Part shown: positions 7,235 to 15,128 of the stretch, one piece after another
Layout of the letters: each line of letters starts with the position of its first letter
Numbering within the stretch: the stretch's first letter is position 1
Source of the DNA: Accumulibacter sp.
Lineage (GTDB): Bacteria > Pseudomonadota > Gammaproteobacteria > Burkholderiales > Rhodocyclaceae
Assembly (NCBI RefSeq): GCF_023806625.1
Contig: NZ_JAMTDX010000014.1
Coordinates: forward strand, 1-39,435
Direction: 5' to 3'
DNA length: 39,435 nt
Notes under the pieces: generated by a model
Database searches by the model: none
Seen by the model: only the letters and a program-made list of their open reading frames with translations
Told to the model about the DNA's origin: nothing
Program-made: the position numbers and the translations under genes

Positions 7235-8662
7235 TCAGCTGAACGGCGAGGTGGCGAGCATCGGACGCGGAGCGACCGTCGACGGACCCGGAGAACTCGG
7301 CCCGTTCGGCCGGGCGACTAACCTGGCCTCGGTCGGCGCGCTCAGCTTCGCCTTGTGCGGTGGGCGAGGCTGCCAGCCGACGATCAGCAGCAGCGCGATG
7401 AAGCCGAGCACATAGGCGACGGTCACGTGCCACCCGTGGACCAGCCAGCGGCCGGCCGACCGGGCCTCCGGGAACATGTTCGCCAGCGCGACGCCGGCCG
7501 ACGAGCCGAACCAGATCATCGAGCCACCGAAGCCGACTGCGTAGGCGAGCATGCCCCAGTCGTAGCCGCCCTGGGCGAGGGCCAGCGCGGTCAGCGGGAT
7601 GTTGTCGAAGACCGCCGAAACGAAGCCGAGCCCCAGCGCAGTCTGCCATGAAGCCTGCGGGAGCTTCTCGACGGGCATCAGCGACGCACAGAGGACCAGC
7701 GAGAGCAGGAAGACGCTGCCCTTGAGCGCTTCGGGGAGCAGCCGCCACTCCGGCCGACGCACGGGTGCGGCGAGGAGCAGGGCCACCCACACCGCGGCGC
7801 CGAGGAAAGGGAAGCGGTCCGAGGCCGCGGCAAAGAAGACGTTGACCGTCACGTTGGTGGCCACCGCGGCGACCAGGATGAAGCCGACGATCAGCACGCG
7901 CGGCCAGTCGACCGGCTCGTTCCGCCCATCGGGTGCGGCGATCGGCGCGTAGCGGTGCTGCTGCAGCGCGGCGACGATGCCGCTGACCAGCAGTGCGGTT
8001 CCGGCGGCGACGTAGGCATGGGTGACGTCGAGCGGACTCACGCCATCGATCCACATCATCGTCGTCGTCGTATCGCCGACGACGCTGCCCGAGCCGCCGG
8101 CGTTCGACGCGGCGACGATCGCTGCCAGGTAGCCGATGTGGATCCGGTGCCGGAAGACGATGCGCGCGATCGTGCCGCCGATCAGCGCAGCGGCGATGTT
8201 GTCGAGAAAGCTCGACAGCACGAAGATCATCGCCAGCAGCATGAAGCCGCCGAGCCAGCCGGCCGGCAGGTACCGAGGCAGGGCTTCGGGTACCCGGCTG
8301 TCCTCGAAATGACGTGCGAGCAGGGCGAAGCCGAGCAGCAGGCCGAGCAGGTTGCTGAGCATCACCCATTCGTGTTGCAGATGCACGGCGAGTCCGGTGA
8401 GCCCCGGCCCGGCGGCGAACCCGGTGAAGGCGAGCTTGTAAATGCCGATCGTGATCAGCCCGGTCAGCGCGACCTGCAGCGTGTGGTGATGGAACAGGGC
8501 GACGCCGAGCAGCGTCAGCGCGAAGAGGACGAAGTCGACCGGAATCCCGAGCACCTGCGGTCCTTCACCGGCGCTGCCGGTCGCGGCCTCGGCGCTGCCG
8601 GCGGAAAAGATCAGTACCAGCCAGAGTGCTGGTCCGAGGCGATGGGCGAGCTTGCGGAGCAT
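7235..8662 (-). CDS. nhaD: Na+/H+ antiporter, NhaD/ArsB-CitM superfamily
   Basis: A 475-residue inner-membrane protein with about 12-13 hydrophobic segments and a cleavable-looking N-terminal segment (residues 1-26, ending SAEAA). The core motifs are SSFLDNIAAALIGGTIA (about 165-182), the SNAGGSGSVVGDTTTTMMW stretch and, in the second half, SAVFDNIPLTALAL and WFGSSAGVALANMFPEARS. The paired DN-containing re-entrant motifs are those of the NhaD Na+/H+ antiporters and CitMHS relatives. Other substrates in the superfamily (citrate, arsenite) cannot be ruled out, but length and motifs favour NhaD. It precedes a universal stress protein in one operon. Confidence 0.82.
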   Translation of the reverse strand: MLRKLAHRLGPALWLVLIFSAGSAEAATGSAGEGPQVLGIPVDFVLFALTLLGVALFHHHTLQVALTGLITIGIYKLAFTGFAAGPGLTGLAVHLQHEWVMLSNLLGLLLGFALLARHFEDSRVPEALPRYLPAGWLGGFMLLAMIFVLSSFLDNIAAALIGGTIARIVFRHRIHIGYLAAIVAASNAGGSGSVVGDTTTTMMWIDGVSPLDVTHAYVAAGTALLVSGIVAALQQHRYAPIAAPDGRNEPVDWPRVLIVGFILVAAVATNVTVNVFFAAASDRFPFLGAAVWVALLLAAPVRRPEWRLLPEALKGSVFLLSLVLCASLMPVEKLPQASWQTALGLGFVSAVFDNIPLTALALAQGGYDWGMLAYAVGFGGSMIWFGSSAGVALANMFPEARSAGRWLVHGWHVTVAYVLGFIALLLIVGWQPRPPHKAKLSAPTEARLVARPNGPSSPGPSTVAPRPMLATSPFS

Positions 8663-8979
8663 GAGCCGGGCTTTGCGGAGTTCGACTGCTCGCGATTGTA
8701 GTCGAAAGTTTCCGGCGAGCTCGAGTGGTCGGTGCCGTGCCAGGCGCAGGGCCTGCCGCGCAGCCCGGAATTCGTCCGAGCCTTTCCGTGAGGCAGCGAG
8801 CGAAACGCCCGGGTCGTCGATCCACGGCGGGTTGGTGATCTGGCAGGCGCCGGAAATCGGCGCTAGGTTTGCCGGAATCTTGCGTGCGTCAGGATGCTCG
8901 GCCGGCGGATCGTTCGGCCCGCTCAGCGGGTCTTCCGGGCGATCCGCGTCCGGCGCTTCGCGAAGTTTCGCCGGGGCGC

Positions 8980-9099
8980 GCGGTGGAGTACGCGCGCGAG
9001 ATTCCCAAGCCCGGTACGACGCTGGCGATCGAGGGGATCCGTTTCACGATCCCGCGCGCGACGCCGCAAGCGATCCAGGAGGCGCAGATTTGCTGGTGA
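8980..9099 (+). pseudogene. possible C-terminal remnant of a CorC/HlyC-type protein
   Basis: The 494-base gap between nhaD and trkH holds no intact gene. Near its right end a plus-strand frame reads VEYAREIPKPGTTLAIEGIR, then FTIPRATPQAIQEAQI, then stop at 9097-9099. This resembles the end of the CorC/HlyC transporter-associated domain (PxxGxxxxxxGxRFTVxxAxxxxI). The sequence upstream in all three frames does not extend the similarity, so if genuine it is a relic. The match is by eye and weak. Confidence 0.3.
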
Positions 9100-9156
9100 G
9101 CGCGTCGCGCTCTGCTCGTCTCCGGGCCTCGTACCGGGGCCTACCGCCGGCCGACC

Positions 9157-10653
9157 TCAGTGCCGCCAGAAGGCCGGCGTCAGAACGACCAGCAGCGTGA
9201 AGATCTCGAGTCGGCCGAGGAGCATCGCCCAGCAGCACACCCAGGTCTGGAAATCGCTGAGCACGGCGTACGTCGTCGTCGGTCCGACGAGGTTGAGCCC
9301 CGGCCCGGTGTTGTTGATACAGGCCACGATCGCCGAGAAGGCAGTGATGGCGTCGAGCCGCGTGGCGATCAGCAGCAGGGTCAGCGAGACGATGCTGACC
9401 ACGTAGATGAACAGGAATCCGAGGATCGCGTGCAGCACGTGGTCGGGCATGACCACGTCACCGAAACGGACGTTGTGCAGGCCGCGCGGGTGCATCGCGC
9501 GCAGCAACTCGCGGAAGACCTGCTTGTAGAGCACGACGGCGCGGATCATCTTGATGCCCCCGCCGGCCGATCCCGAACAGGCGACGAAGCTGCCGAGAAA
9601 GAGAATCCACAGTTGGGCAAAAAGCGGCCACTGCGCGTAGTCGGTGATCGCGAAGCCGAGCGAAGTGGCCAGGGACACCGAGTGGAAGGCGACGTAGCGG
9701 AAGGTGGTCAGGAAGTCGTCGTAGATCCCCTCCGGGAGCAGGTAGATGGTCAGCGCGACGCTGCTCAGCGCGAGGAAGCCGAGGAAATAATGCGCTTCGC
9801 GGTCGGATCGGTATGGACGCAGCGAGCGCTTCGCAAAAGCCAGGAAGTGGGTGCTGAAGTTGATCCCGGCGAGCAGAGCGAAGAAGACGACGACGAGTTC
9901 GATTTCGAGGCTGTCGAAATGGCCGAGGCTGCCGTCCTTGGTCGAAAAGCCGCCGAGGCCCATGATCGAGAAGGCATGCATCAGCGCGTCCCACGCGGGC
10001 ATGCCGGCGTAGTGCAGGGCGAGCGCGCAGGCGATCGTCAGGATCACGTAGACGACCCAGAGGCCCTTGGCCGTCTCGGTGATCCGCGGAGTGACCTTCG
10101 AGTCCTTCATCGGACCCGGCGTTTCAGCCTTGAACATGCCCCGGCCACCAAAGCCGAGTAGCGGCAGGATGGCCACGGCGAGGACGACGACGCCGAGTCC
10201 GCCGACCCAGTGCATGAACGTGCGCCAGAAATTGATCGACAGCGGCAGCTCGTCGAGCCCCGAGAGCACCGTCGCTCCGGTCGCGGTGAGCCCAGAGACG
10301 GCTTCGAAGTAGGCGTCGGTCCACGACAGTCCGGCAATCTGCAGGTACAGCGGTAGCGCACCGAAGGCGGGGAGCAGCGACCAGATCAGCGCGACGAGCA
10401 GAAAGCTCTCGCGCACGCGCATCTCACGCTGGTGTCGGCGAACCGACAGCGAAAGCAGCGCTCCGCAGGTCAGGGTGATCAGGACCGCCTCGTCGTACGC
10501 GCTGTGTGCGCCGTCGTCGGTCAGCCACGAGACGCTCAGCGGGATGAGCATCAGCGCGCCGAAGCCGGCGACGAGGATGCCGAGAATGTACAGGACCGGT
10601 GCAAAACGGCTGATCATCGGTGGTCGGGCGTCAGGGTTGGAGTTTGCCGGCAT
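9157..10653 (-). CDS. trkH: TrkH family potassium uptake protein
   Basis: A 498-residue inner-membrane K+ transporter subunit with the four pore-loop repeats of the Trk/Ktr/HKT superfamily. The filter regions are VSGLTATGATVLSG (about 118-131), FSIMGLGGFST, SLATSLGFAITDY and NNTGPGLNLVG. The conserved ACSGSAGGGIKMIRAVVLYKQ segment before the last pore is also present. The third filter reads TSLG where TTTG is common. TrkH normally works with the cytoplasmic gating protein TrkA, which is not in this window. An internal Met at codon 13 (10617) is an alternative start. Neither start has a strong Shine-Dalgarno. Confidence 0.92.
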   Translation of the reverse strand: MPANSNPDARPPMISRFAPVLYILGILVAGFGALMLIPLSVSWLTDDGAHSAYDEAVLITLTCGALLSLSVRRHQREMRVRESFLLVALIWSLLPAFGALPLYLQIAGLSWTDAYFEAVSGLTATGATVLSGLDELPLSINFWRTFMHWVGGLGVVVLAVAILPLLGFGGRGMFKAETPGPMKDSKVTPRITETAKGLWVVYVILTIACALALHYAGMPAWDALMHAFSIMGLGGFSTKDGSLGHFDSLEIELVVVFFALLAGINFSTHFLAFAKRSLRPYRSDREAHYFLGFLALSSVALTIYLLPEGIYDDFLTTFRYVAFHSVSLATSLGFAITDYAQWPLFAQLWILFLGSFVACSGSAGGGIKMIRAVVLYKQVFRELLRAMHPRGLHNVRFGDVVMPDHVLHAILGFLFIYVVSIVSLTLLLIATRLDAITAFSAIVACINNTGPGLNLVGPTTTYAVLSDFQTWVCCWAMLLGRLEIFTLLVVLTPAFWRH

Positions 10654-11058
10654 CGTCCCGCGCCTGGCGGCCGCTCTCCCGCCCGGCCCGAACCGTGGGC
10701 CGCGGCGACGACCATCGGGTGTCGTCGAGGTGGGGGCGTATGGACTTGCCGGGGATTTGCCGGTAACATATTTTTACATGAACCAGGCAAGTATCGCCGT
10801 TTGCTGCCAGAGGCGTCAATCCGGCCCCCCGCACGACGGAGCGAAGGCGCTCCCACCGGTGTGCGTCCAAGGAGTCGGCAAACTGGACGCTGCCGATCGC
10901 GGTCGGCACGACTCTGGTCGGTCGCCAGGCCGTCGCCGGGCAATCCGGCGTCGGGTGGCGAGGGTCGATGGGTGGGCTCGTGCCCGTTCGAGCGAGGCGT
11001 GGGCGCCAGGGGCGCCAAGCCCGGGAGCGCTCGTCACGGGCTTCAGCCCCGAAGGCGG
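10654..11058. other. divergent intergenic region, trkH / DUF1538
   Basis: About 400 bases between two divergent transport genes. No gene is supported on either strand. It contains a distinctly AT-rich patch at 10764-10786 (TAACATATTTTTACATG), the likeliest place for the trkH and DUF1538 promoters. I could not assign clean -35/-10 pairs. Confidence 0.5.
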
Positions 11059-12567
11059 ATGATGCTCGGCTCGGTCTCCCGTGTCGCGCGCGAACTGCTC
11101 CACGAGGCGTCGCGCGACCTTGCACCGACGCTGATCGTCGTCGCCCTCTTCCAGGCTTTCTTCATCCAGCGCCTGCCCGACAGCCCCGGCGGACTGATCG
11201 GCGGCTTCGCCGTCGTGCTGGTCGGTCTCGCGCTGTTCGTCAAGGGCCTCGACGCGGCGATCTTCCCGGCCGGCGAGACGATGGCTTTCGACTTCGCACG
11301 GCGCGGCTCCTTCGTCTGGCTGATGCTCTTCGCTTTCTGCATCAGCTTCGCTTCGGTCGCCGCCGAACCGGCGCTGATGGCCGTCGCCTACAAGGCCGAG
11401 GTGGTTTCGGGGGGCAGCATGGGCGCGCTGACGCTGCGTCTCGTCGCCGGGCTCGGCGTCGGCCTGGCGGTCGTCGGCGGAGTCTGGCGGATCGTCGCCG
11501 GCGACTCGATCGGCAGCTACCTCGTCCCGGGCTATCTGGTGGTCATCGCGCTGACCTGGTTGGCGCCGCCGCAACTGGTCGGCCTGGCCTTCGATTCGGG
11601 CGGTGTCGTCGCGTCCACGGTCACCGCGCCGCTGCTCACCGCGCTCGGCGTCGGGCTGGCGACGAGCATCCGCGGCCGCAATCCGCTGCTCGACGGCTTC
11701 GGGCTGATCGCCTTCGGTGCCCTGGCGCCGATGGTCATCATCCAGCTCTACGGAATCGTTTTCTTCGAGCCTCCGGCGGCCGGCACGCCGGTGGTCATGA
11801 TGCCCAGCGACGACCAGCATCAGTACGTCGCCGTCGAGATGCTGATCGACTTCCTGATCATGGTCAGGAACCTGCTGCCGATCATCGCGGTCGTGCTGTT
11901 CTCGAGTTTCGTGATCCTCAGACGGCCGCTCGCCGATCCGAAAGGACTGGCGGTGGGCATGGTGCTCGTGGCGGTCGGTCTTTTCCTCTTCGACGAAGGG
12001 TTGCAGGTCGGCCTCTTCCCGCTCGGCGACGAGATGACCAACGGGCTGATGCGCGACGGCGTGGCGATCTGGGCGATCCACCTGTACGGTTTCCTGATCG
12101 GCTTCGCGACGACGATGGCCGAGCCGGCGCTGATCGCCCTGTCGATCAAGGCCGACGAGGTCAGCCTCGGTCAACTCGACGGCTTCTGGCTGCGCTGCCT
12201 GGTGTCGATCGGCGTCGGCATCGGCATCGTCATCGGCTGCGCGCGGATCCTCCACGGTACGAACATCGCCTACTGGCTGATTCCGGGCTACCTGCTCGTG
12301 CTGGCGATGGCCGTCGTCGCTCCGCGCTTCATCGTGCCGATCGCCTTCGACTGCGGGGGGGTGACGACGTCGACGGTGACCGTCCCGCTGGTCACTGCGC
12401 TCGGCGTCGGTCTGGCCGAGCGGACCCCGGGGCGGGACCCGATGATCGACGGCTTCGGGCTGATCGCCTTCGCTTCGCTGCTGCCGATGATCATCGTCAT
12501 GGCCTATGGCATGCTGGCCACCTGGATGCTGCGCACACGAAGAACTGCTGGGGAGGAGGGAGAATGA
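11059..12567 (+). CDS. DUF1538 domain membrane protein, internally duplicated
   Basis: A polytopic membrane protein of about 501 residues made of two DUF1538 repeats in the same orientation. Each half contains an AEPAL motif (about residues 101-105 and 353-357, counted from Met 11062) in the context FA-x3-AEPAL-x4-IKA/YKA. Each half also has a glycine/serine/threonine-rich motif, AFDxGGVxxSTVTxPLxTALGVGLA (from about 176 and 428), followed by DGFGLIAF. Such duplicated glycine-rich membrane loops resemble substrate-binding hairpins of ion transporters, but no substrate is established for the family to my knowledge. Two adjacent ATGs (11059, 11062) are possible; GAAGG at 11051-11055 best suits 11062. 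Its stop overlaps the PII-like gene by ATGA. Confidence 0.88.
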   Translation: MMLGSVSRVARELLHEASRDLAPTLIVVALFQAFFIQRLPDSPGGLIGGFAVVLVGLALFVKGLDAAIFPAGETMAFDFARRGSFVWLMLFAFCISFASVAAEPALMAVAYKAEVVSGGSMGALTLRLVAGLGVGLAVVGGVWRIVAGDSIGSYLVPGYLVVIALTWLAPPQLVGLAFDSGGVVASTVTAPLLTALGVGLATSIRGRNPLLDGFGLIAFGALAPMVIIQLYGIVFFEPPAAGTPVVMMPSDDQHQYVAVEMLIDFLIMVRNLLPIIAVVLFSSFVILRRPLADPKGLAVGMVLVAVGLFLFDEGLQVGLFPLGDEMTNGLMRDGVAIWAIHLYGFLIGFATTMAEPALIALSIKADEVSLGQLDGFWLRCLVSIGVGIGIVIGCARILHGTNIAYWLIPGYLLVLAMAVVAPRFIVPIAFDCGGVTTSTVTVPLVTALGVGLAERTPGRDPMIDGFGLIAFASLLPMIIVMAYGMLATWMLRTRRTAGEEGE

Positions 12568-12911
12568 AGTTTTCGGCGGTAGTGGTCATCGTTCCGGAAG
12601 AAGACGAGAACCGGGCGGTCGAGATCGTCAAGCAGGCCGGGGCGACCGGAATCACCATCCTCAAGAGCAAGGGACTGCGCCACAACGAGCGCAAGACCTT
12701 CCTCGGGCTTGGGCTGGAGCGCAAGGAATCGGTCCTCGTCTGCGTCGTCGAGAAACAGCTGGCGATGCGTATCCTCCGGGCGGTCAAGATCGAGATGAAG
12801 CTCGATCTGCCGGGCGGAGGGCTGGCTTTCTCGCTGCCGGTCGGCAGCGTCGTCGGCATCGGGCTCGAACAGATGGAGGCCTTCCGGCGCGAAGTCGAGG
12901 GGGAACTGTGA
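12564..12911 (+). CDS. PII-like signalling protein
   Basis: A 115-residue protein with the PII/GlnB ferredoxin-like fold: FSAVVVIVPEEDENRAVEIV, AGATGITILKSKGL, then VLVCVVEKQLAMRILRAV and a Gly-rich LDLPGGGLAFSLPVGSVVGI near the C-terminus. In classical PII proteins the stretch after KGxG is a long T-loop with a modified Tyr (YRGAEY). Here it is GLRHNERKTFLGLGLERKES, with no such Tyr, so uridylylation in the GlnD manner is unlikely. PII-like proteins bind nucleotides and regulate a partner, often a membrane transporter. GGAGGAGGG precedes the ATG, and the start overlaps the DUF1538 stop, so the DUF1538 protein is the obvious partner. Confidence 0.85.
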   Translation: MKFSAVVVIVPEEDENRAVEIVKQAGATGITILKSKGLRHNERKTFLGLGLERKESVLVCVVEKQLAMRILRAVKIEMKLDLPGGGLAFSLPVGSVVGIGLEQMEAFRREVEGEL

Positions 12912-13009
12912 GCGGGGGTCCGCGCCCGGACCCGCCGCCGAGACGAGCAGCCGGGTCGACAACCTGGCCGCACGACCGATTGACTGACAGAGTTTGAGGA
13001 TCCATTGCC

Positions 13010-13405
13010 ATGCTGGTTGCCGGAATCATGAAGCGCAAGGTGGTCACGATCAGCCCGCTGGCCACCGTCCGCGAGGCGTTGATGCTGATGAAGGAGCGCG
13101 GCGTCAAGTCGCTGGTCGTCGAGAAGCGTCACGCCGGCGACGCGTACGGGCTGATCGCCTACCGCGACGTCGCCCGGGCGGTGATCGCCGACGATGGCGA
13201 CATCGACCTGCTCAACGTCTACGACATCGCCCAGAAGCCGGCATTGCAGGTCTCGCAACATCTCGAGGTGCGCTATCTGGCTCGCCTGATGATCCAGTAC
13301 TCGGTGAAGAGCGTGTTGGTCATCGACAACAACGAACTGCAGGGCTTCGTGTCGGATACCGACGTCGTCGGCAGCCTGATCGAGCGGGCGATCAGCGGAC
13401 GCTAG
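13010..13405 (+). CDS. tandem CBS domain protein
   Basis: A 131-residue stand-alone CBS pair (Bateman module). CBS1 spans about residues 5-62 (IMKRKVVTISPLATVREALMLM, KSLVVEK, YGLIAYRDV). CBS2 spans about 75-127 (LEVRYLARLMIQYSVKSVLVID, LQGFVSDTDVVGSLI). Such modules usually bind adenosine nucleotides or SAM and gate transporters or enzymes. It lies 98 nt after the PII-like gene in the same direction and 12 nt before the next gene. With PII it gives the DUF1538 protein two potential ligand sensors. Confidence 0.9.
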   Translation: MLVAGIMKRKVVTISPLATVREALMLMKERGVKSLVVEKRHAGDAYGLIAYRDVARAVIADDGDIDLLNVYDIAQKPALQVSQHLEVRYLARLMIQYSVKSVLVIDNNELQGFVSDTDVVGSLIERAISGR

Positions 13406-13417
13406 GAAAGAGTTCGG

Positions 13418-13855
13418 GTGGACAGGATCGTTCGTCGTTATTCGGCGTATTTTCCGCGCTGGTGCCAGGCCTTCGGAGATCACCAGCCGGATCCGGGCGG
13501 CGAGGGCCGGGCCGTCGAGTGGCTCGTCGGTAGCGAGAGCGTCGGCGTGATCCTCCTGCCGGAGGTCCGTCACCGGCTGATGCGCGAACTGCTCGCCGAG
13601 CGCAAGCCCGACATCGAATTCCGGCCGCAATCGATCCGTCTCAACGGCCGCGAGTTCAGCGAGGCGGGCGTGCTCAGACACGCCGGTTATGCAGCGCTGA
13701 GGGAGTTGCTCCTGTCCAGAGAAGAAGTGCACATGTTCCTGAGCTATCACCTGATCTACCCGAGCGGAACGCGGATCCTCACCGCTTCGAGCCGGCCACC
13801 GCTGCCGCTGCTCTACAAGGAGATGGCAGCGCTGCAGATCGCCGTCTACGAGTAA
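13418..13855 (+). CDS. hypothetical protein, last gene of the DUF1538 set
   Basis: A 145-residue soluble protein starting at GTG 13418, 12 nt after the CBS gene. I do not recognise it. The middle has VEWLVGSESVGVILLPEVRH, then a charged stretch (LLAERKPDIEFRPQSIRLNG), then helical segments (AALRELLLSREEVHMFLSYHLIYP). It has no membrane segment or signal peptide. Tight spacing suggests translation from the same mRNA and a role linked to the CBS/PII/DUF1538 proteins. Confidence 0.7.
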   Translation: MDRIVRRYSAYFPRWCQAFGDHQPDPGGEGRAVEWLVGSESVGVILLPEVRHRLMRELLAERKPDIEFRPQSIRLNGREFSEAGVLRHAGYAALRELLLSREEVHMFLSYHLIYPSGTRILTASSRPPLPLLYKEMAALQIAVYE

Positions 13856-13858
13856 ACG

Positions 13859-13876
13859 CCGGCGGGCGATCGCCGG
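13859..13876. terminator. hairpin between convergent genes
   Basis: CCGGCG-GGCGAT-CGCCGG forms a 6-bp GC stem with a 6-nt loop right after the stop at 13855. There is no T-tract, so any terminator role is tentative; its place between converging genes is the main support. Confidence 0.35.
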
Positions 13877-13909
13877 TCCCGGGCAAGGGGAACGGGAAAC
13901 GGTGCGTGG

Positions 13910-14986
13910 TCAGCGCGTCGGCGGTGCTTCCCGTGGCTCGGTGAGCCGCTCGATCATTGCCCGGACGGCGCTGATCTGTCGGCCGTCGCGGGTCGCGTAA
14001 TCCTCACCCGAATAACCCCACCAGTCCCAGCAGGCGAAGGGGTTGCTCAGCCATTTCCAGGAGCCGATCGCTGGTCCGTAGCGCGCCGTCGTCTGCGGGT
14101 AGAGGACGATCAACCGGTTGTGGTCGGCCCAGTTGTTGTAACCGGCGCCGTCGACGAAGCGCCTGCCGATCTGCCCGGCGCTCTGGCGGCAGCCGTGAAA
14201 GACGACATGCACGCGGCAGCTCGCGCTGCGGCAGACGGTCGGGACATAGACGTAGCCGTCGTCAGCGAGGCTGGCGTCGATCGCCTTGCCTTTGACGAAC
14301 GGTCGCTGGTCGAAGGCGATCGTCTCGCCGGTCGGATCGGCGACGCGTGGCTGTAACCGGCCGAGCATCCAGGCGAGCATCTGGCCGGCCGCGTCGAGGT
14401 CGCCGCAGCGGTTGATGTACGGCGCCTGGAGCTGGTCGCAGGCCGTGGCCAGCGGATCGGCGACCGAGATCATCGCGTGTGCGGCGTCGGCGACGTGCAG
14501 CGACTCGATCGATCGGGGTGGCAGCCATTCGGCGTAGAACGCCGCGAGGCGGTCGACGACCTCAGGCGCGACCGTCCGGTCCCTGCCTCCCGAGAGCAGC
14601 CAGACCCGATCGTCGCGCAGGTCGTCGAGCGGGTCGATCCGTCGTCCGCGGGCCAGCGCTTCGGCGTTTGCGCGCAGCTCGGCCACCGTCGGCAGCGGTG
14701 CCCAGGAAGAAGGCGCCATGCAGCTCGTCAGTGCCCGCCAGATCGAGCCACCGGCACAGCCGTAGGGTCCGCCGGCGATGATCCCGGCGCCGGAGACGAG
14801 CCGCGAGTGGGCGACCTGGAACTGGACGGCCAGGTAGGCGCCCGAGGACACGCCCGAGACGGTCAGACCGCGCGGGTCGGCAGCCAGCGCGGGCAGCGCC
14901 GGAGCGGCGCTGGCCAGTCCGTGGCTCAGGCAGAGGGCCGCGAGCACGATGCGCGCGCTCGCCGGACAGCGGTTGGCCGGGCTCAT
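13910..14986 (-). CDS. PHB depolymerase family esterase, exported
   Basis: A 358-residue protein with an N-terminal signal peptide (about 1-28, ending ASAAP). The lipase box is GVSSG at 45-49 with Ser47 as nucleophile. Asp136 (GGRDRTV) and His170 (VADAAHAM) are candidate triad members. HVVFHGCRQS in the second half looks like an oxyanion-hole strand. The N-terminal lipase box and overall layout resemble the periplasmic short-chain-PHB depolymerases of the Rhodospirillum rubrum type rather than secreted enzymes with substrate-binding domains, which are lacking. Likely role: hydrolysis of exported or extracellular 3-hydroxybutyrate oligomers or polymer. It is transcribed towards the DUF1538 gene set and diverges from the aminotransferase. 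Confidence 0.82.
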   Translation of the reverse strand: MSPANRCPASARIVLAALCLSHGLASAAPALPALAADPRGLTVSGVSSGAYLAVQFQVAHSRLVSGAGIIAGGPYGCAGGSIWRALTSCMAPSSWAPLPTVAELRANAEALARGRRIDPLDDLRDDRVWLLSGGRDRTVAPEVVDRLAAFYAEWLPPRSIESLHVADAAHAMISVADPLATACDQLQAPYINRCGDLDAAGQMLAWMLGRLQPRVADPTGETIAFDQRPFVKGKAIDASLADDGYVYVPTVCRSASCRVHVVFHGCRQSAGQIGRRFVDGAGYNNWADHNRLIVLYPQTTARYGPAIGSWKWLSNPFACWDWWGYSGEDYATRDGRQISAVRAMIERLTEPREAPPTR

Positions 14987-15128
14987 GTCGGGTTGCCGTG
15001 ACGCGGCAGGCAGGTAAGACGAGATCAGCGGATGATGCTAGCAGACTTTGCGCACCGCTGCGCCTTGTTTCGCCGGCCGCTGCTCCCTAAACTGCCGCTT
15101 CCCATTGACCGCTGCGAAAAGGCCCGCC

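Noticed and set aside
10816-12255. 479-codon minus-strand ORF opposite DUF1538
   Set aside because: Composition is Asp/Arg/Gln/His-rich with no hydrophobic core; it is a reverse-strand shadow.
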